NCBI RefSeq assembly: GCF_016907365.1
Contig: NZ_JAFBBV010000001.1
Span: 558,001-622,000, forward strand
Source: Oerskovia paurometabola
GTDB lineage: Bacteria > Actinomycetota > Actinomycetes > Actinomycetales > Cellulomonadaceae
Direction: 5' to 3'
DNA length: 64,000 nt
Under the pieces are notes generated by a model. That model worked only from the letters and a program-made list of their open reading frames with translations, did not search any database and was not told where the DNA came from. Positions 14,988-23,504 of the stretch are shown one piece after another; positions within the stretch are counted from its first letter, which is position 1, and each line of letters starts with the position of its first letter. The translations under genes were made by a program, and so were the position numbers.

Positions 14988-16238
14988 ATGCCCGGATCCA
15001 CCATCGAGTCCGAAGTGCGTACCTACAGCAGGAACTGGCCTGTCGTCTTTGCCAGCGGGCGCGCCAGTCGCCTCTACGATCGCGACGGTGGTGCCTACCT
15101 CGACTTCTTCGCCGGTGCCGGTGCTCTGAACTATGGTCACAACCACCCTGTGCTCAAGCGCGTCCTCCTGGAGTACCTCGAGGAGGACGGCGTCACCCAC
15201 AGCCTGGACATGCACACGGATGCCAAGGGCACCTTCCTGGCCGAGCTCGAGGCCCGGGTTCTCGCCCCCAGACATCTGGACTACCGCGTCCAGTTCACCG
15301 GTCCCACGGGGACCAACAGCGTGGAGGCGGCGCTCAAGCTGGCTCGCAAGGTGACGGGTCGTCAGACGGTCGTCGCGTTCACAGGGGCATTCCACGGCAT
15401 GTCCATGGGAGCGCTGGCCGTCACCGGCAATGCCGGAAAGCGCGCCGGGGGCGGAGTCCCGCACGCGCACACGTGGCGACTTCCGTACGACGGGTTCGCC
15501 GGCAGCGAAGTGTCCGGCTTGCGGCTCCTCGAGAGCATGCTCGCCGACAGCAGCAGCGGCATGGACCTCCCGGCGGCCGTCATCGTGGAGACGGTGCAGG
15601 GTGAAGGCGGAATCAACCCGGCGCGCGTGGAGTGGCTCGGCGACCTCGCCGCGCTGTGCAGGCGGCTGGAGATCCTCTTGATCATCGACGACATCCAGAT
15701 GGGCTGTGGTCGGACCGGTCCCTTCTTCAGTTTCGAGGCCGCCGGGATCGTCCCGGACATCGTGTGCCTCTCCAAGTCCATCAGCGGATACGGCCTGCCG
15801 ATGTCCTTGACCCTCTTCCGTACCGAGCTCGACGTCTGGCTTCCGGGAGAGCACAACGGCACCTTCCGGGGAAACAACCCAGCGTTCGTGACGGCGACGG
15901 CCGCACTCCGGACGTTCTGGTCGGACGATGCCTTGGAGAAGCAGACCTTGGTGCGAGAGCTCTGGTTCAAGGAGTACCTGACCGAGGTCGCGCGTCGTCA
16001 TGCGGGGCTCGTGTCCGCGGTGCGTGGACGTGGTCTCGCCTGGGGCCTGGCGTTCCACGAGCCCAGCCTCGCGAGGAGGGTCGCAGACGGCGCGTTCTCG
16101 CGTTCTCTCCTGGTCGAGACGGCCGGATCTCGTGACGAGGTGGTCAAGCTCTTGCCGCCGCTGACGACCACGGACGAGGAACTTCTCGAGGGGCTCGACA
16201 TCCTGCAGGACTCGCTCGCGGCCGCGCAGGAGGCTTGA
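14988..16238 (+). CDS. Class III PLP aminotransferase, EctB-like (diaminobutyrate-2-oxoglutarate aminotransferase type)
   Basis: This 416-residue enzyme has the full class III omega-aminotransferase set: GAGALNYGHNHP, GPTGTNSVEAALKLARK, AFHGMSMGAL, EXVQGEGG-type ETVQGEGGINPA, the IIDDIQMGCGRTG cofactor strand and the PLP lysine Lys263 in CLSKSISGYG. It most resembles EctB, which makes 2,4-diaminobutyrate from aspartate semialdehyde. No ectA or ectC is near, so ectoine is not the product. It could supply diaminobutyrate as a building block. Alternatively it could re-aminate 2-aminoadipate semialdehyde released by the hydrazine pathway, giving back lysine; both are inference. An ACGGAGG site precedes the ATG. 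Confidence 0.9.
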   Translation: MPGSTIESEVRTYSRNWPVVFASGRASRLYDRDGGAYLDFFAGAGALNYGHNHPVLKRVLLEYLEEDGVTHSLDMHTDAKGTFLAELEARVLAPRHLDYRVQFTGPTGTNSVEAALKLARKVTGRQTVVAFTGAFHGMSMGALAVTGNAGKRAGGGVPHAHTWRLPYDGFAGSEVSGLRLLESMLADSSSGMDLPAAVIVETVQGEGGINPARVEWLGDLAALCRRLEILLIIDDIQMGCGRTGPFFSFEAAGIVPDIVCLSKSISGYGLPMSLTLFRTELDVWLPGEHNGTFRGNNPAFVTATAALRTFWSDDALEKQTLVRELWFKEYLTEVARRHAGLVSAVRGRGLAWGLAFHEPSLARRVADGAFSRSLLVETAGSRDEVVKLLPPLTTTDEELLEGLDILQDSLAAAQEA

Positions 16239-16240
16239 GC

Positions 16241-16408
16241 ATGCAGGGCGATGCTGAGGGCAAGCAGCAAGACCCCACCGTCTCGCGGCACCGCGGCGTG
16301 GATTCGACGCGCCCGCGGCCGAGTGCGACATCGATGGCACGTGCCCGCAGGAGGCGGTCACAGCTGCCGACGTGGTGCTCGGTAGACGAGGGCCTCCATG
16401 CTTGCTAG
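16241..16408 (+). CDS. Possible small coupled ORF, 55 residues
   Basis: An ATG three bases after the aminotransferase stop opens a 55-codon frame that ends with TAG just inside the next gene, overlapping its ATG at 16398. The placement would suit translational coupling through the gap, and nothing else fills these 159 bases. The predicted peptide is Arg-rich (an RARRRRSQ stretch) with two cysteines near its end. I recognise no family. Codon third positions are less G/C-rich than in the neighbours, so it may be a chance frame. Confidence 0.25.
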   Translation: MQGDAEGKQQDPTVSRHRGVDSTRPRPSATSMARARRRRSQLPTWCSVDEGLHAC

Positions 16409-17390
16409 GGGCGGCCCGGTGACCGTCGGCGCGCTGTGTGGCATCGGGGCGAACTTGATCTGGGGGCTGGCGTTCCTGGTACCGGTGGCACTTCCTGAGG
16501 CCGACTCCATCTCCCTCGCGCTAGGGCGTTACCTGTGCTTCGGTGCGATCTCCGTCGGCATTCTGGCGATCGGCGGGCGCCGACGGCTGAGCGGCCTCGA
16601 TCTGCGCGCGTGGAGCACCGCCCTGCTCTTCGCGTTCACCGGGCATTTCGGCTACTACCTGCTCCTGGTGCAGGGCATCCGGTGGGCCGGGGCGCCCATC
16701 ACGACCGTCATCATCGGGATGCTGCCGGTCTCCGTCGCGATCGCGGGGAACCTTCTCCGTCGCGAGTTCGCCTTTGCGCGCCTCGTCTTTCCCCTGGTGT
16801 GCCTGTCGTTGGGGCTTTCGCTCGTCTACCTCATGGAGCTCGACTGGCAGAGCGACGTGAGCGGGCGCTCGGGAAATGACTGGGCGGCCGGTATCGCTTC
16901 CGCCGTGGGGGCCCTCGCCCTCTGGACTTCCTATGCCGTGAGCAATGCTCAGTTCGTTCGACGAAACCCTCAGATCTCGTCCATGACGTGGTCCACGATG
17001 ATGGGGGCAGGGGCCTTCGTGCTCGCCCTTGCTGCACTGCCGTTCGCTGCGCGCACGGGGTCGGTCGGCCACCAGGGGGCGGACGGCGTCCCGTCTCTGA
17101 TCATTGCAAGCGTGGTCCTGGGAGGGCTCGTCTCGTGGGCTGGAACGGCTCTCTGGAACAGGTCCTCAGGACTCCTCCCCATCTCGGTGGCGGGCCAGCT
17201 CACGGTCATCCAGGTCGTGGCCGGTCTCACCTACGTCTTCGTCTGGGAGCGCAGGATTCCACCCGTGCTCGAGCTCCTGGGTTTCGCTCTGATCGTCGTG
17301 GGGGTGCTGGACGCGATTCGTCGCACGCGCACCGCTCCCGCAGCCGGTGAAGCCGCTGGACCTGTCTCAGCCTTGCGGAAGAAGGGGTGA
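16398..17390 (+). CDS. EamA/DMT-superfamily transporter
   Basis: This 330-residue membrane protein has about ten hydrophobic helices in two halves, as in the drug/metabolite transporter superfamily. The first half opens with LCGIGANLIWGLAFLVP, a typical EamA N-terminal helix. The second half ends with a helix followed by an Arg-rich cytoplasmic tail. Members usually export amino acids or other small metabolites. In this cluster it is a candidate for product or intermediate efflux. The start at 16398 has a GAGGGCC-like site upstream. Confidence 0.85.
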   Translation: MLARGGPVTVGALCGIGANLIWGLAFLVPVALPEADSISLALGRYLCFGAISVGILAIGGRRRLSGLDLRAWSTALLFAFTGHFGYYLLLVQGIRWAGAPITTVIIGMLPVSVAIAGNLLRREFAFARLVFPLVCLSLGLSLVYLMELDWQSDVSGRSGNDWAAGIASAVGALALWTSYAVSNAQFVRRNPQISSMTWSTMMGAGAFVLALAALPFAARTGSVGHQGADGVPSLIIASVVLGGLVSWAGTALWNRSSGLLPISVAGQLTVIQVVAGLTYVFVWERRIPPVLELLGFALIVVGVLDAIRRTRTAPAAGEAAGPVSALRKKG

Positions 17391-17497
17391 CTCTCGTGCT
17401 CGTCCCGATATGTGGAGCGTCGCCACCGTGATACCTGCCTGCCTTACTTTGAAGAAGTCGCGCGGCCCGGTCCTGGGCCCGATTCCCGAGGAGGACC

Positions 17498-19516
17498 ATG
17501 CGCATCGCTGAAGATCCCGCGCCCGTGCACCAGCAATCGTTCGTCGAAAGGTTGCGGAAAGACCTCCGGGAGCGCTATGGGCGGTGGGCTCGGATAACCG
17601 CGCTGCTGCCGGCGGCAGGCTTTCCGATCCTCGCTGGAGGATTCCTGCTGGCATTCCTGCTGGGTGCGCTCCCACTGTTGTTGATCGTCCTGCTGGGCCG
17701 TGTGCTGTACCTACTGCCCGGTCTGACCGGAGGGGGAGAAGCGGGGCCGTTCGTCGAGACGTTCGCGGCCGTGGTGGTCGTGCTCGTCGTGCAGCAGATC
17801 CTCGCCCCGTTCCTCACAGGAATCGTCGAGGTCGTCGCCCGGCGCGTCGACGAGCACTGCGTCCGCAGGATGCTCACGGCAGCGTTGCGGGACGCCGACG
17901 CCACGACGCTCGACGACCCCGAGGCGCTCGACCTCCTTGCCGACGCGCGCAGTGCCTTCTCGCGGCAGGACCTCAGCCCCGGTGACGCGGCCGCAGCGCT
18001 GATCCCGCTCGTCTCCCGCTATGTGCAGCTCGTGGGTGCCGCGATTCTCGTCGGGATCGTCGTGGGGCCCCTCGCCGGGGTCCTGATCCTCACGACGGCC
18101 CTCGTCGTGCGATTCGGCAACCGTCGTGGTCTGCGGCAGTTCGCCGGCGTGTGGAACTCGTTCGCCGGCTCGCGCCGACGCACGGGATACCTGCGTGACC
18201 TCGGCACGACAGGCACCGTGACGAAGGAGGTCCGTCTGCTAGGGCTGCTCGGCTGGCTGCGGGGGCGTCTGCGGGACGAGACGCTCGAGGGCTTGAGGCC
18301 CCTCTGGGCCGAACGCCGACGGGTGCTGTTCTGGCCGTTCGTCGTCTTCGCGGGGGTGGCGCTCGCAGGGGGCACCGCGGTGCTCCTGCTCGTCGCTGCC
18401 GACGCCACGTCGGGCGAGCTGGACCTGTTCGCACTGGGCGTCGCACTCCAAGCAGTGCTCATCCCCATGCGCTTCGGCGTGTACTTCCCGGAGGCGGACG
18501 TGCAGACGCAGTACGGCATGTTCTCGCACGACGCGCTCGAACGTTTCGAGCGCATGTCCCTCGCCGTGGGCACCCAGGGCGGCGGGGTGGCACCGGTCAC
18601 CGCGGTTCCCCCGGCGTTCCGTGCGGTCCGCTTCGAAGGCGTGTCGTTCCGCTATTCCGATGACGGGCCATGGGTCCTGCGTGACCTCGACCTCGAGCTG
18701 ATCGCCGGCCGGTCGACGGCGATCGTCGGGCTCAACGGCGCAGGAAAGACAACCCTCGTCAAGCTCCTCGCGCGCCTCTACGAGCCGAGCGAGGGGCGTA
18801 TCACCGTCGACGGGGTCGACCTCGCGTCCTTCTCACAGGACACCTGGCACCGGCGCCTGGCCCTCATCTTCCAGGACTATGTGCGGCTCGAGCTCCCGGT
18901 CCGCGAGAACGTCGCCTGGGGGGCCCCGCACCTTCACGACGACGAGGTCGCTCTGGCGGCAGCGGTCGACGAAGCCGTGCGTGCGGCCGGAGCGGACATC
19001 GTGGTCGATCGGCTCTCGAACGGCCTCGACACCGTCCTCGCATCCGGCTATCCCAGCGGTCAGGACCTGTCCGGCGGTCAGTGGCAGCGCGTCGCTCTTG
19101 CCCGCGCTCTGCTCGCGGTGGGGGCAGGGGCACGCGTCCTGGTGCTCGACGAGCCGACGGCGCAGCTCGACGTGCGGGCCGAGGCGGAGTTCTTCGACCG
19201 GTTCCTGGCTCCCGGCGCGGTGGGGGCCTCCGAGGACGTGACGAGCGTCGTGATCTCGCACAGGTTCTCGACGGTGCGGCCCGCGGATCGGATCGTCGTG
19301 CTGGAGGGCGGCCGGATCGTCGAGCAGGGCGACCACGCCGAGCTGCTCGAGCTCGGTGGACGCTACGCCGAGCTGTTCGAGCTACAGGCTCGCAGGTTCC
19401 GCGCAGACCCAGACGCCCGGCAGCCCGCCCCGTACGACCCCGCCGATCCGTCCGATCAGACGTCCCTCGGTGCGGGGGCCGGAGAACCCAACCACACGAC
19501 CGGAGCTGCCCGATGA
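17498..19516 (+). CDS. ABC exporter half-transporter 1 (membrane domain plus ATPase)
   Basis: This 672-residue protein has an N-terminal six-helix exporter membrane domain (about residues 30-340) and a C-terminal ATPase domain. The ATPase carries Walker A GLNGAGKTT at about 410-418, the signature LSGGQWQRVAL, Walker B VLVLDEPTAQLD and the switch His in VISHRFST. It is followed at once by a second half-transporter whose start overlaps its stop, so the two probably form a heterodimeric exporter. A GAGGAGG-type ribosome binding site precedes the ATG at 17498. The cargo is probably the cluster product, by location. Confidence 0.93.
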   Translation: MRIAEDPAPVHQQSFVERLRKDLRERYGRWARITALLPAAGFPILAGGFLLAFLLGALPLLLIVLLGRVLYLLPGLTGGGEAGPFVETFAAVVVVLVVQQILAPFLTGIVEVVARRVDEHCVRRMLTAALRDADATTLDDPEALDLLADARSAFSRQDLSPGDAAAALIPLVSRYVQLVGAAILVGIVVGPLAGVLILTTALVVRFGNRRGLRQFAGVWNSFAGSRRRTGYLRDLGTTGTVTKEVRLLGLLGWLRGRLRDETLEGLRPLWAERRRVLFWPFVVFAGVALAGGTAVLLLVAADATSGELDLFALGVALQAVLIPMRFGVYFPEADVQTQYGMFSHDALERFERMSLAVGTQGGGVAPVTAVPPAFRAVRFEGVSFRYSDDGPWVLRDLDLELIAGRSTAIVGLNGAGKTTLVKLLARLYEPSEGRITVDGVDLASFSQDTWHRRLALIFQDYVRLELPVRENVAWGAPHLHDDEVALAAAVDEAVRAAGADIVVDRLSNGLDTVLASGYPSGQDLSGGQWQRVALARALLAVGAGARVLVLDEPTAQLDVRAEAEFFDRFLAPGAVGASEDVTSVVISHRFSTVRPADRIVVLEGGRIVEQGDHAELLELGGRYAELFELQARRFRADPDARQPAPYDPADPSDQTSLGAGAGEPNHTTGAAR

Positions 19517-21384
19517 GGCTCGTCCTGACTGCTGCCGCCTTCCTGCTTGGGCACGCCTGGCGCATCGACCGGCGGCGCTTGCTCGTCGCGAGCGTCCTGC
19601 TGATGATCGGGTATCTCGCGGCGCCGCTCGTCGGGGTCGCGCTCGGCGCTTTCACGGGTGCGGCGCTCGACGCCGACACCTCACGGGCCATGACTCTGGC
19701 GGTGATTGTGGTCGTCCTGCTGGTCGCTGAGCTCATGCTCGGGCACTTCGCTCACCTCTCGTACTTCGAGGTCGGGGAGCTCGAGCAGATGGCGTTGACG
19801 GACGACATCGTGCGTATCGTTCACGGTGGTGACATCGCTCGCCTCGACGACCCGTCCTTCACGCAGCGCGTCACGACGGTCACGGAAGCGGTGGTGCGGA
19901 TCCGCGGTGCGCTCGAGTCGACGTTGCAGCTTGCAGGCATGACCCTCCAGGTGGTCGTGACCACCGTGATCCTGGGCGTGGTCGAGCCGTGGCTCCTCCT
20001 GCTCCCGCTCGCCGCGGTCCCGCCCGTCCTTCTCGCGAACCGTGCGCAGAAGGTGCTCGACGTGGCTCGCGAGGGGTCGGCACCCGACATCCGGTTGGCG
20101 CGCCATCTCGTGACGGTCGGGACCTCCGGCGCGTCCGCCAAGGAGATCCGGCTGTTCGGGGCGCGACACCTGCTCGCCGCGCGCCATCACGACGCGTGGG
20201 CACGGACGACGGCGACCTTGTGGACGGCGCACCGCCGTTCGGCCGTGCTGCGTGCGGTCGGGCAGGTGTGGTTCGCACTCGCGTACGCCGCCGCAGTGCT
20301 CGTGGTGGTCAGCGGGGCGGCGTCAGGATCGGCTGCGATCGGCCAGGTGGTGCTCGTCGTGACGCTCGCGATCCAGGTGTCCGTCCAGGTGTCGGGAGCG
20401 CTCGGCCTCCTGGGAACGCTGCAGGGAGCCGGTGCGGTCGTCGAGCACATCCGTGACCTGCGCGGGGAGCTCCCGGACGTGGGCTTGGGTGCCTCGCGGC
20501 AACAGGCCGAGCTCGAAGACACCGTCGTGGAGCGCGGGACGCTCGGTGTACGGACCGGTGAGGCGCTCCGCGGCTCAGACGCCCTCCCGGCGTACGTGCC
20601 GGAGAGACTGCACGCGGGAATCCGCCTGGAGAACATCACGTTCACCTACCCCGGCGCCTCCCGACCCGTGCTGGACGGGGTGACTCTCGACCTTCCGGCC
20701 GGTGCGACCGTCGCGCTCGTCGGCGACAACGGTGCCGGGAAGTCGACGCTCGTCAAGCTGCTGTGCGGTCTCTACCGGCCGACGGGTGGCCGCATCCTGG
20801 TCGACGGGGTCGATCTTGCGGACATCGCCCCTGAGGCGTGGCACGCACGCGTGACCACGCTGTTCCAGGACTTCGCGCGATTGCAGCTCGCGGTCCGGGA
20901 CAACGTCGGGGTCGGCGATCTCCCGCACCTCGAGGATGATGCCGCGCTGTGGCAGGCGCTGGGGGAGGCGCGGGCGCGAAAGGTCGTCGAGGGCCTGCCT
21001 GACGGCCTCGACCAGGTGCTGGGTCACGCCTACCGGGACGGCGTCGACCTTTCCGGTGGGCAGTGGCAGACCCTCGGGCTTGCCCGGACGCTCCTCCGTC
21101 CGGACCCTCTGCTCCTGGTGCTCGACGAACCGGCCTCGGCGCTCGACGCGACCGCGGAGCACGCCTTGTTCGAGCGGTTCACGGCGTCGGCCGAGCGCGC
21201 AGGTGCGCTCGCTGGAGGGGTCACTCTCTTCGTTTCCCACAGGTTCTCGACCGTGCGGGACGCGGACCGGATCGTCGTCCTCGACGCGGGGCGAGTTCGC
21301 GAGGAGGGTACGCACGAGGACCTGGTGGCCGAGCCGGACCTGTACGCCGAGCTGTTCGCGCTGCAGGCGGCCGCCTACCGCTGA
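19513..21384 (+). CDS. ABC exporter half-transporter 2 (membrane domain plus ATPase)
   Basis: This 623-residue protein is the second half-transporter. It has an exporter membrane domain (about residues 15-340), then an ATPase domain with Walker A GDNGAGKST, signature LSGGQWQTLGL, Walker B LLLVLDEPASALD and a switch His in FVSHRFST. The signature is followed by Gln-Thr rather than the usual Gln-Arg of its partner, a mild divergence that could mark functional asymmetry. The ATG at 19513 overlaps the stop of half-transporter 1. A strong hairpin 24 bases after its stop closes the cluster. Confidence 0.93.
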   Translation: MRLVLTAAAFLLGHAWRIDRRRLLVASVLLMIGYLAAPLVGVALGAFTGAALDADTSRAMTLAVIVVVLLVAELMLGHFAHLSYFEVGELEQMALTDDIVRIVHGGDIARLDDPSFTQRVTTVTEAVVRIRGALESTLQLAGMTLQVVVTTVILGVVEPWLLLLPLAAVPPVLLANRAQKVLDVAREGSAPDIRLARHLVTVGTSGASAKEIRLFGARHLLAARHHDAWARTTATLWTAHRRSAVLRAVGQVWFALAYAAAVLVVVSGAASGSAAIGQVVLVVTLAIQVSVQVSGALGLLGTLQGAGAVVEHIRDLRGELPDVGLGASRQQAELEDTVVERGTLGVRTGEALRGSDALPAYVPERLHAGIRLENITFTYPGASRPVLDGVTLDLPAGATVALVGDNGAGKSTLVKLLCGLYRPTGGRILVDGVDLADIAPEAWHARVTTLFQDFARLQLAVRDNVGVGDLPHLEDDAALWQALGEARARKVVEGLPDGLDQVLGHAYRDGVDLSGGQWQTLGLARTLLRPDPLLLVLDEPASALDATAEHALFERFTASAERAGALAGGVTLFVSHRFSTVRDADRIVVLDAGRVREEGTHEDLVAEPDLYAELFALQAAAYR

Positions 21385-21407
21385 CGATCGGCGCCGCACG
21401 CCGCCTC

Positions 21408-21441
21408 CCGGGCGCCGACCGTTCCACGTGTCGGCGCCCGG
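21408..21441 (+). terminator. Intrinsic terminator-like hairpin closing the biosynthetic cluster
   Basis: A perfect 12-bp GC-rich stem (CCGGGCGCCGAC paired with GTCGGCGCCCGG) with a 10-nt loop starts 24 bases after the second ABC gene. There is no U tract, as is common in actinobacteria. It lies between convergent transcripts and may work in both directions. Confidence 0.7.
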
Positions 21442-21607
21442 AGGTACGCACAGCACGAGTGGCCGGGGGCCTCGTCGCGCTCGCCCGGAGTCACGCGTCA
21501 TCCCCGACCGGGCTCGGGCGGCGGGCGGAAGGGAGTGCCTGCGCCGGGCCGGGGGCGGTGGTCGCCGCGTCGCGGCTGGTCGGCCGGGTTGGTCACGGTC
21601 TCCGCGT

Positions 21608-23179
21608 CTACCACCACGCCCGCTTGAAGCCCGCCGCCTCCGCGTCCTTGCGGCTCTCGAAGCACACGTCGGCCTTGACGTCTCGGAAGTTCCACTCCTC
21701 GCCCCGCACGTAGTAGACGTTGGTCGCGCCGTCGATCTGGCGCACGTAGAGGCCCTTGACCTTGCAGTCCTCGGGGATCGGGGTCTGGCTCGGCGTCGCT
21801 TCGGGCGTCGGGGGCGCTGGAGAGGGGGCGGGCGGCGGCGCGGCGACGGGAGGTGCCTCGGGCGTGGGGGTCTGCGTGGGGCGCGGCCGGGGCTTCTCGA
21901 CCGGGGGGACGACGGGGTCGCGGGGCGGAGGGAGCGTGCTGCCGGTCGGTAGCGGCTCGCCCGGGCACGTCGAGAGGACGGCGACGAGGGCCGCCTTCTC
22001 GGTGCTGGTCACGCGTAGGCCGTAGGTGTACTTGACGCCCACCTGGCGTGCGACGTACGCGCAGCGGAAGGCCTCGTTCGGAGGGAGCCAGGCCGAGGCG
22101 TCCCCGTCGCCCTTCTGCTGGTTGAGGGCGCCGTCGACGACCAGGAGGTTGAGCGGGTCGTTGGCGAAGGCCTCGCGCCGTGCCGCGTCCCACGTCCGTG
22201 CGCCCTTGTGCCACGCGTCGGTCAGGGCGACCACGTGGTCCACCTGCACCTTCTCCGAGGACAGCGGGCCGCGCTCGAAGGCGATGTCGGTGCCGCTGTA
22301 CGGGTCGGCGAGCAGGCCCGTCAGGACGACGCAGTCGTTCGTGCCGGGCCTGAAGGAGACCCCGGACATCGACCGGGTGAGCGCGTCGTTGCGGGTGTCG
22401 CACCCGTTGCCGTCCGTGTCGGCGAAACGGGCTCCGAACGCCTCGACCGCGAACGCGGCGGAGACGTCCCGGTCGCCGACCTCGAGCAGCGCGACCGTCG
22501 CGAGCGCCGACTGGGAGGGGGCTGCGGCCACGACGGCGTCGACGTCGAGGGTCGGGACCTCGAGGACGGCCGAGTTGGCCACCTCCAGGTAGTCCGGGGT
22601 CCGGTCCTCCGCGGGGTCCTCGACGGGTGGCGGAGCGGTGGTCGTCCTGGAGGTCACGGGGGTCGGCGGGGTGTCCGATCCGCCCTTCTGGGTGAGGGCG
22701 ACCCCGCTCCCGGCGAGGGCCACGACGAGCACCGCGCCGCCGACCCAGAGCGCGGGCCCGGAGAGAAGTCCTTGCCGGGCGGGTCGCCCCGTCGAGGCGT
22801 CCCGGCGTGTCGAGGCTTGCTGGCGGGCCGAGGCGCGGGACGCCGTCGGGCCCGTGGGGGACGCGGGCCGAGCAGCCCGTCCCGGCGGGGCAGGGACCGG
22901 GGGCAGCGCCCGGACGGTCGACGCGGGCGCGTACGACGCGGGCTGTTCCTCGACGGCCGGACGGACCTCGGCGAACGGTATGGCGGGGGACTTCTCGCCT
23001 GACGGGCTCGCCGGTCGGGGGGCATCGCCGCCGAGCGTCCCGACGCCGAGGGGCAGGCGCTGGGTGCTCGTGGGTTGGACGGTGGGGCGCGTGTGCTGGG
23101 ACCAGCGGTCGCCGTCGAACCACCGTTCCGCACCGGCGGCAGAGGGGTCGGGGTACCACCCCGGAGCGGTGCGACCCAT
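21608..23179 (-). CDS. Membrane-anchored DUF2510 protein with an HNH-type (DUF1524-like) nuclease domain
   Basis: This 523-residue protein starts with a DUF2510 motif (GWYPDPS...RWFDGDRW) at residues 5-30. After a Pro/Ala-rich stretch it has one membrane helix (about 155-178). The outer part carries an HNH-type domain with the VDHVVALTDAWHKGA histidine strand and the LNLLVVDGALNQQKGD segment, then a Pro/Thr-rich spacer. The C-terminal domain of about 45 residues ends with CFESRKDAEAAGFK, like the small terminal domains of some secreted nucleases. The ATG at 23179 (- strand) has a CAGGAGG site. It may act on DNA outside the membrane. The HNH call is from motifs only. Confidence 0.82.
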   Translation of the reverse strand: MGRTAPGWYPDPSAAGAERWFDGDRWSQHTRPTVQPTSTQRLPLGVGTLGGDAPRPASPSGEKSPAIPFAEVRPAVEEQPASYAPASTVRALPPVPAPPGRAARPASPTGPTASRASARQQASTRRDASTGRPARQGLLSGPALWVGGAVLVVALAGSGVALTQKGGSDTPPTPVTSRTTTAPPPVEDPAEDRTPDYLEVANSAVLEVPTLDVDAVVAAAPSQSALATVALLEVGDRDVSAAFAVEAFGARFADTDGNGCDTRNDALTRSMSGVSFRPGTNDCVVLTGLLADPYSGTDIAFERGPLSSEKVQVDHVVALTDAWHKGARTWDAARREAFANDPLNLLVVDGALNQQKGDGDASAWLPPNEAFRCAYVARQVGVKYTYGLRVTSTEKAALVAVLSTCPGEPLPTGSTLPPPRDPVVPPVEKPRPRPTQTPTPEAPPVAAPPPAPSPAPPTPEATPSQTPIPEDCKVKGLYVRQIDGATNVYYVRGEEWNFRDVKADVCFESRKDAEAAGFKRAWW

Positions 23180-23352
23180 GACGCCTCCTGCTGCTCTGGT
23201 CGCCTGCGTGCAACCCGCCGGCGGCGTCCTGGACCGACAGGGCGATCGAAGGCTAGCGGAGAGCGTCGGATGGTCACGAATCGGTCCGGCGTCCACCGGG
23301 CGCAGGGGGTGGACGCGGTGTCCTGGCGAGGCTGCGACAGAGGGTGGGCGTT

Positions 23353-23376
23353 GATCTTGACAGCGCTGTCAAGATC
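23353..23376. promoter_or_regulatory. LacI-family operator before the lacI gene
   Basis: A perfect 24-bp palindrome is centred on TGACAGCGCTGTCA. It includes a TTGACA -35-like element, so a bound repressor would block the promoter. The 14-bp core recurs exactly at 24707-24720 before the transporter operon. This indicates that the LacI protein encoded between them represses both its own gene and the importer. Confidence 0.85.
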
Positions 23377-23504
23377 GGGTCTACTCGCCCCAGGAGCGCC
23401 GGACGGTCCTGGCCGTCCGAACCGCGTCGTCGGCGACACGTCGAGGCGGAGCCAGTCGGGGTGTGGAAGAATCCCCGCCAGTCGAACCGTGCGGGGGTGT
23501 GCAC

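Noticed and set aside
12392..16238. Siderophore cluster reading of the N-hydroxylase and EctB-like genes
   Set aside because: No NIS synthetase, hydroxamate acyltransferase-synthetase pair or ferric uptake genes; the adjacent cupin-MetRS fusion and FAD oxidase fit a hydrazine pathway better.
14988..16238. Ectoine biosynthesis
   Set aside because: EctB-like gene stands without ectA or ectC.
13659..16361. A 900-codon - strand frame opposite the APC permease and aminotransferase genes
   Set aside because: No recognisable protein features; antisense to two clear genes.
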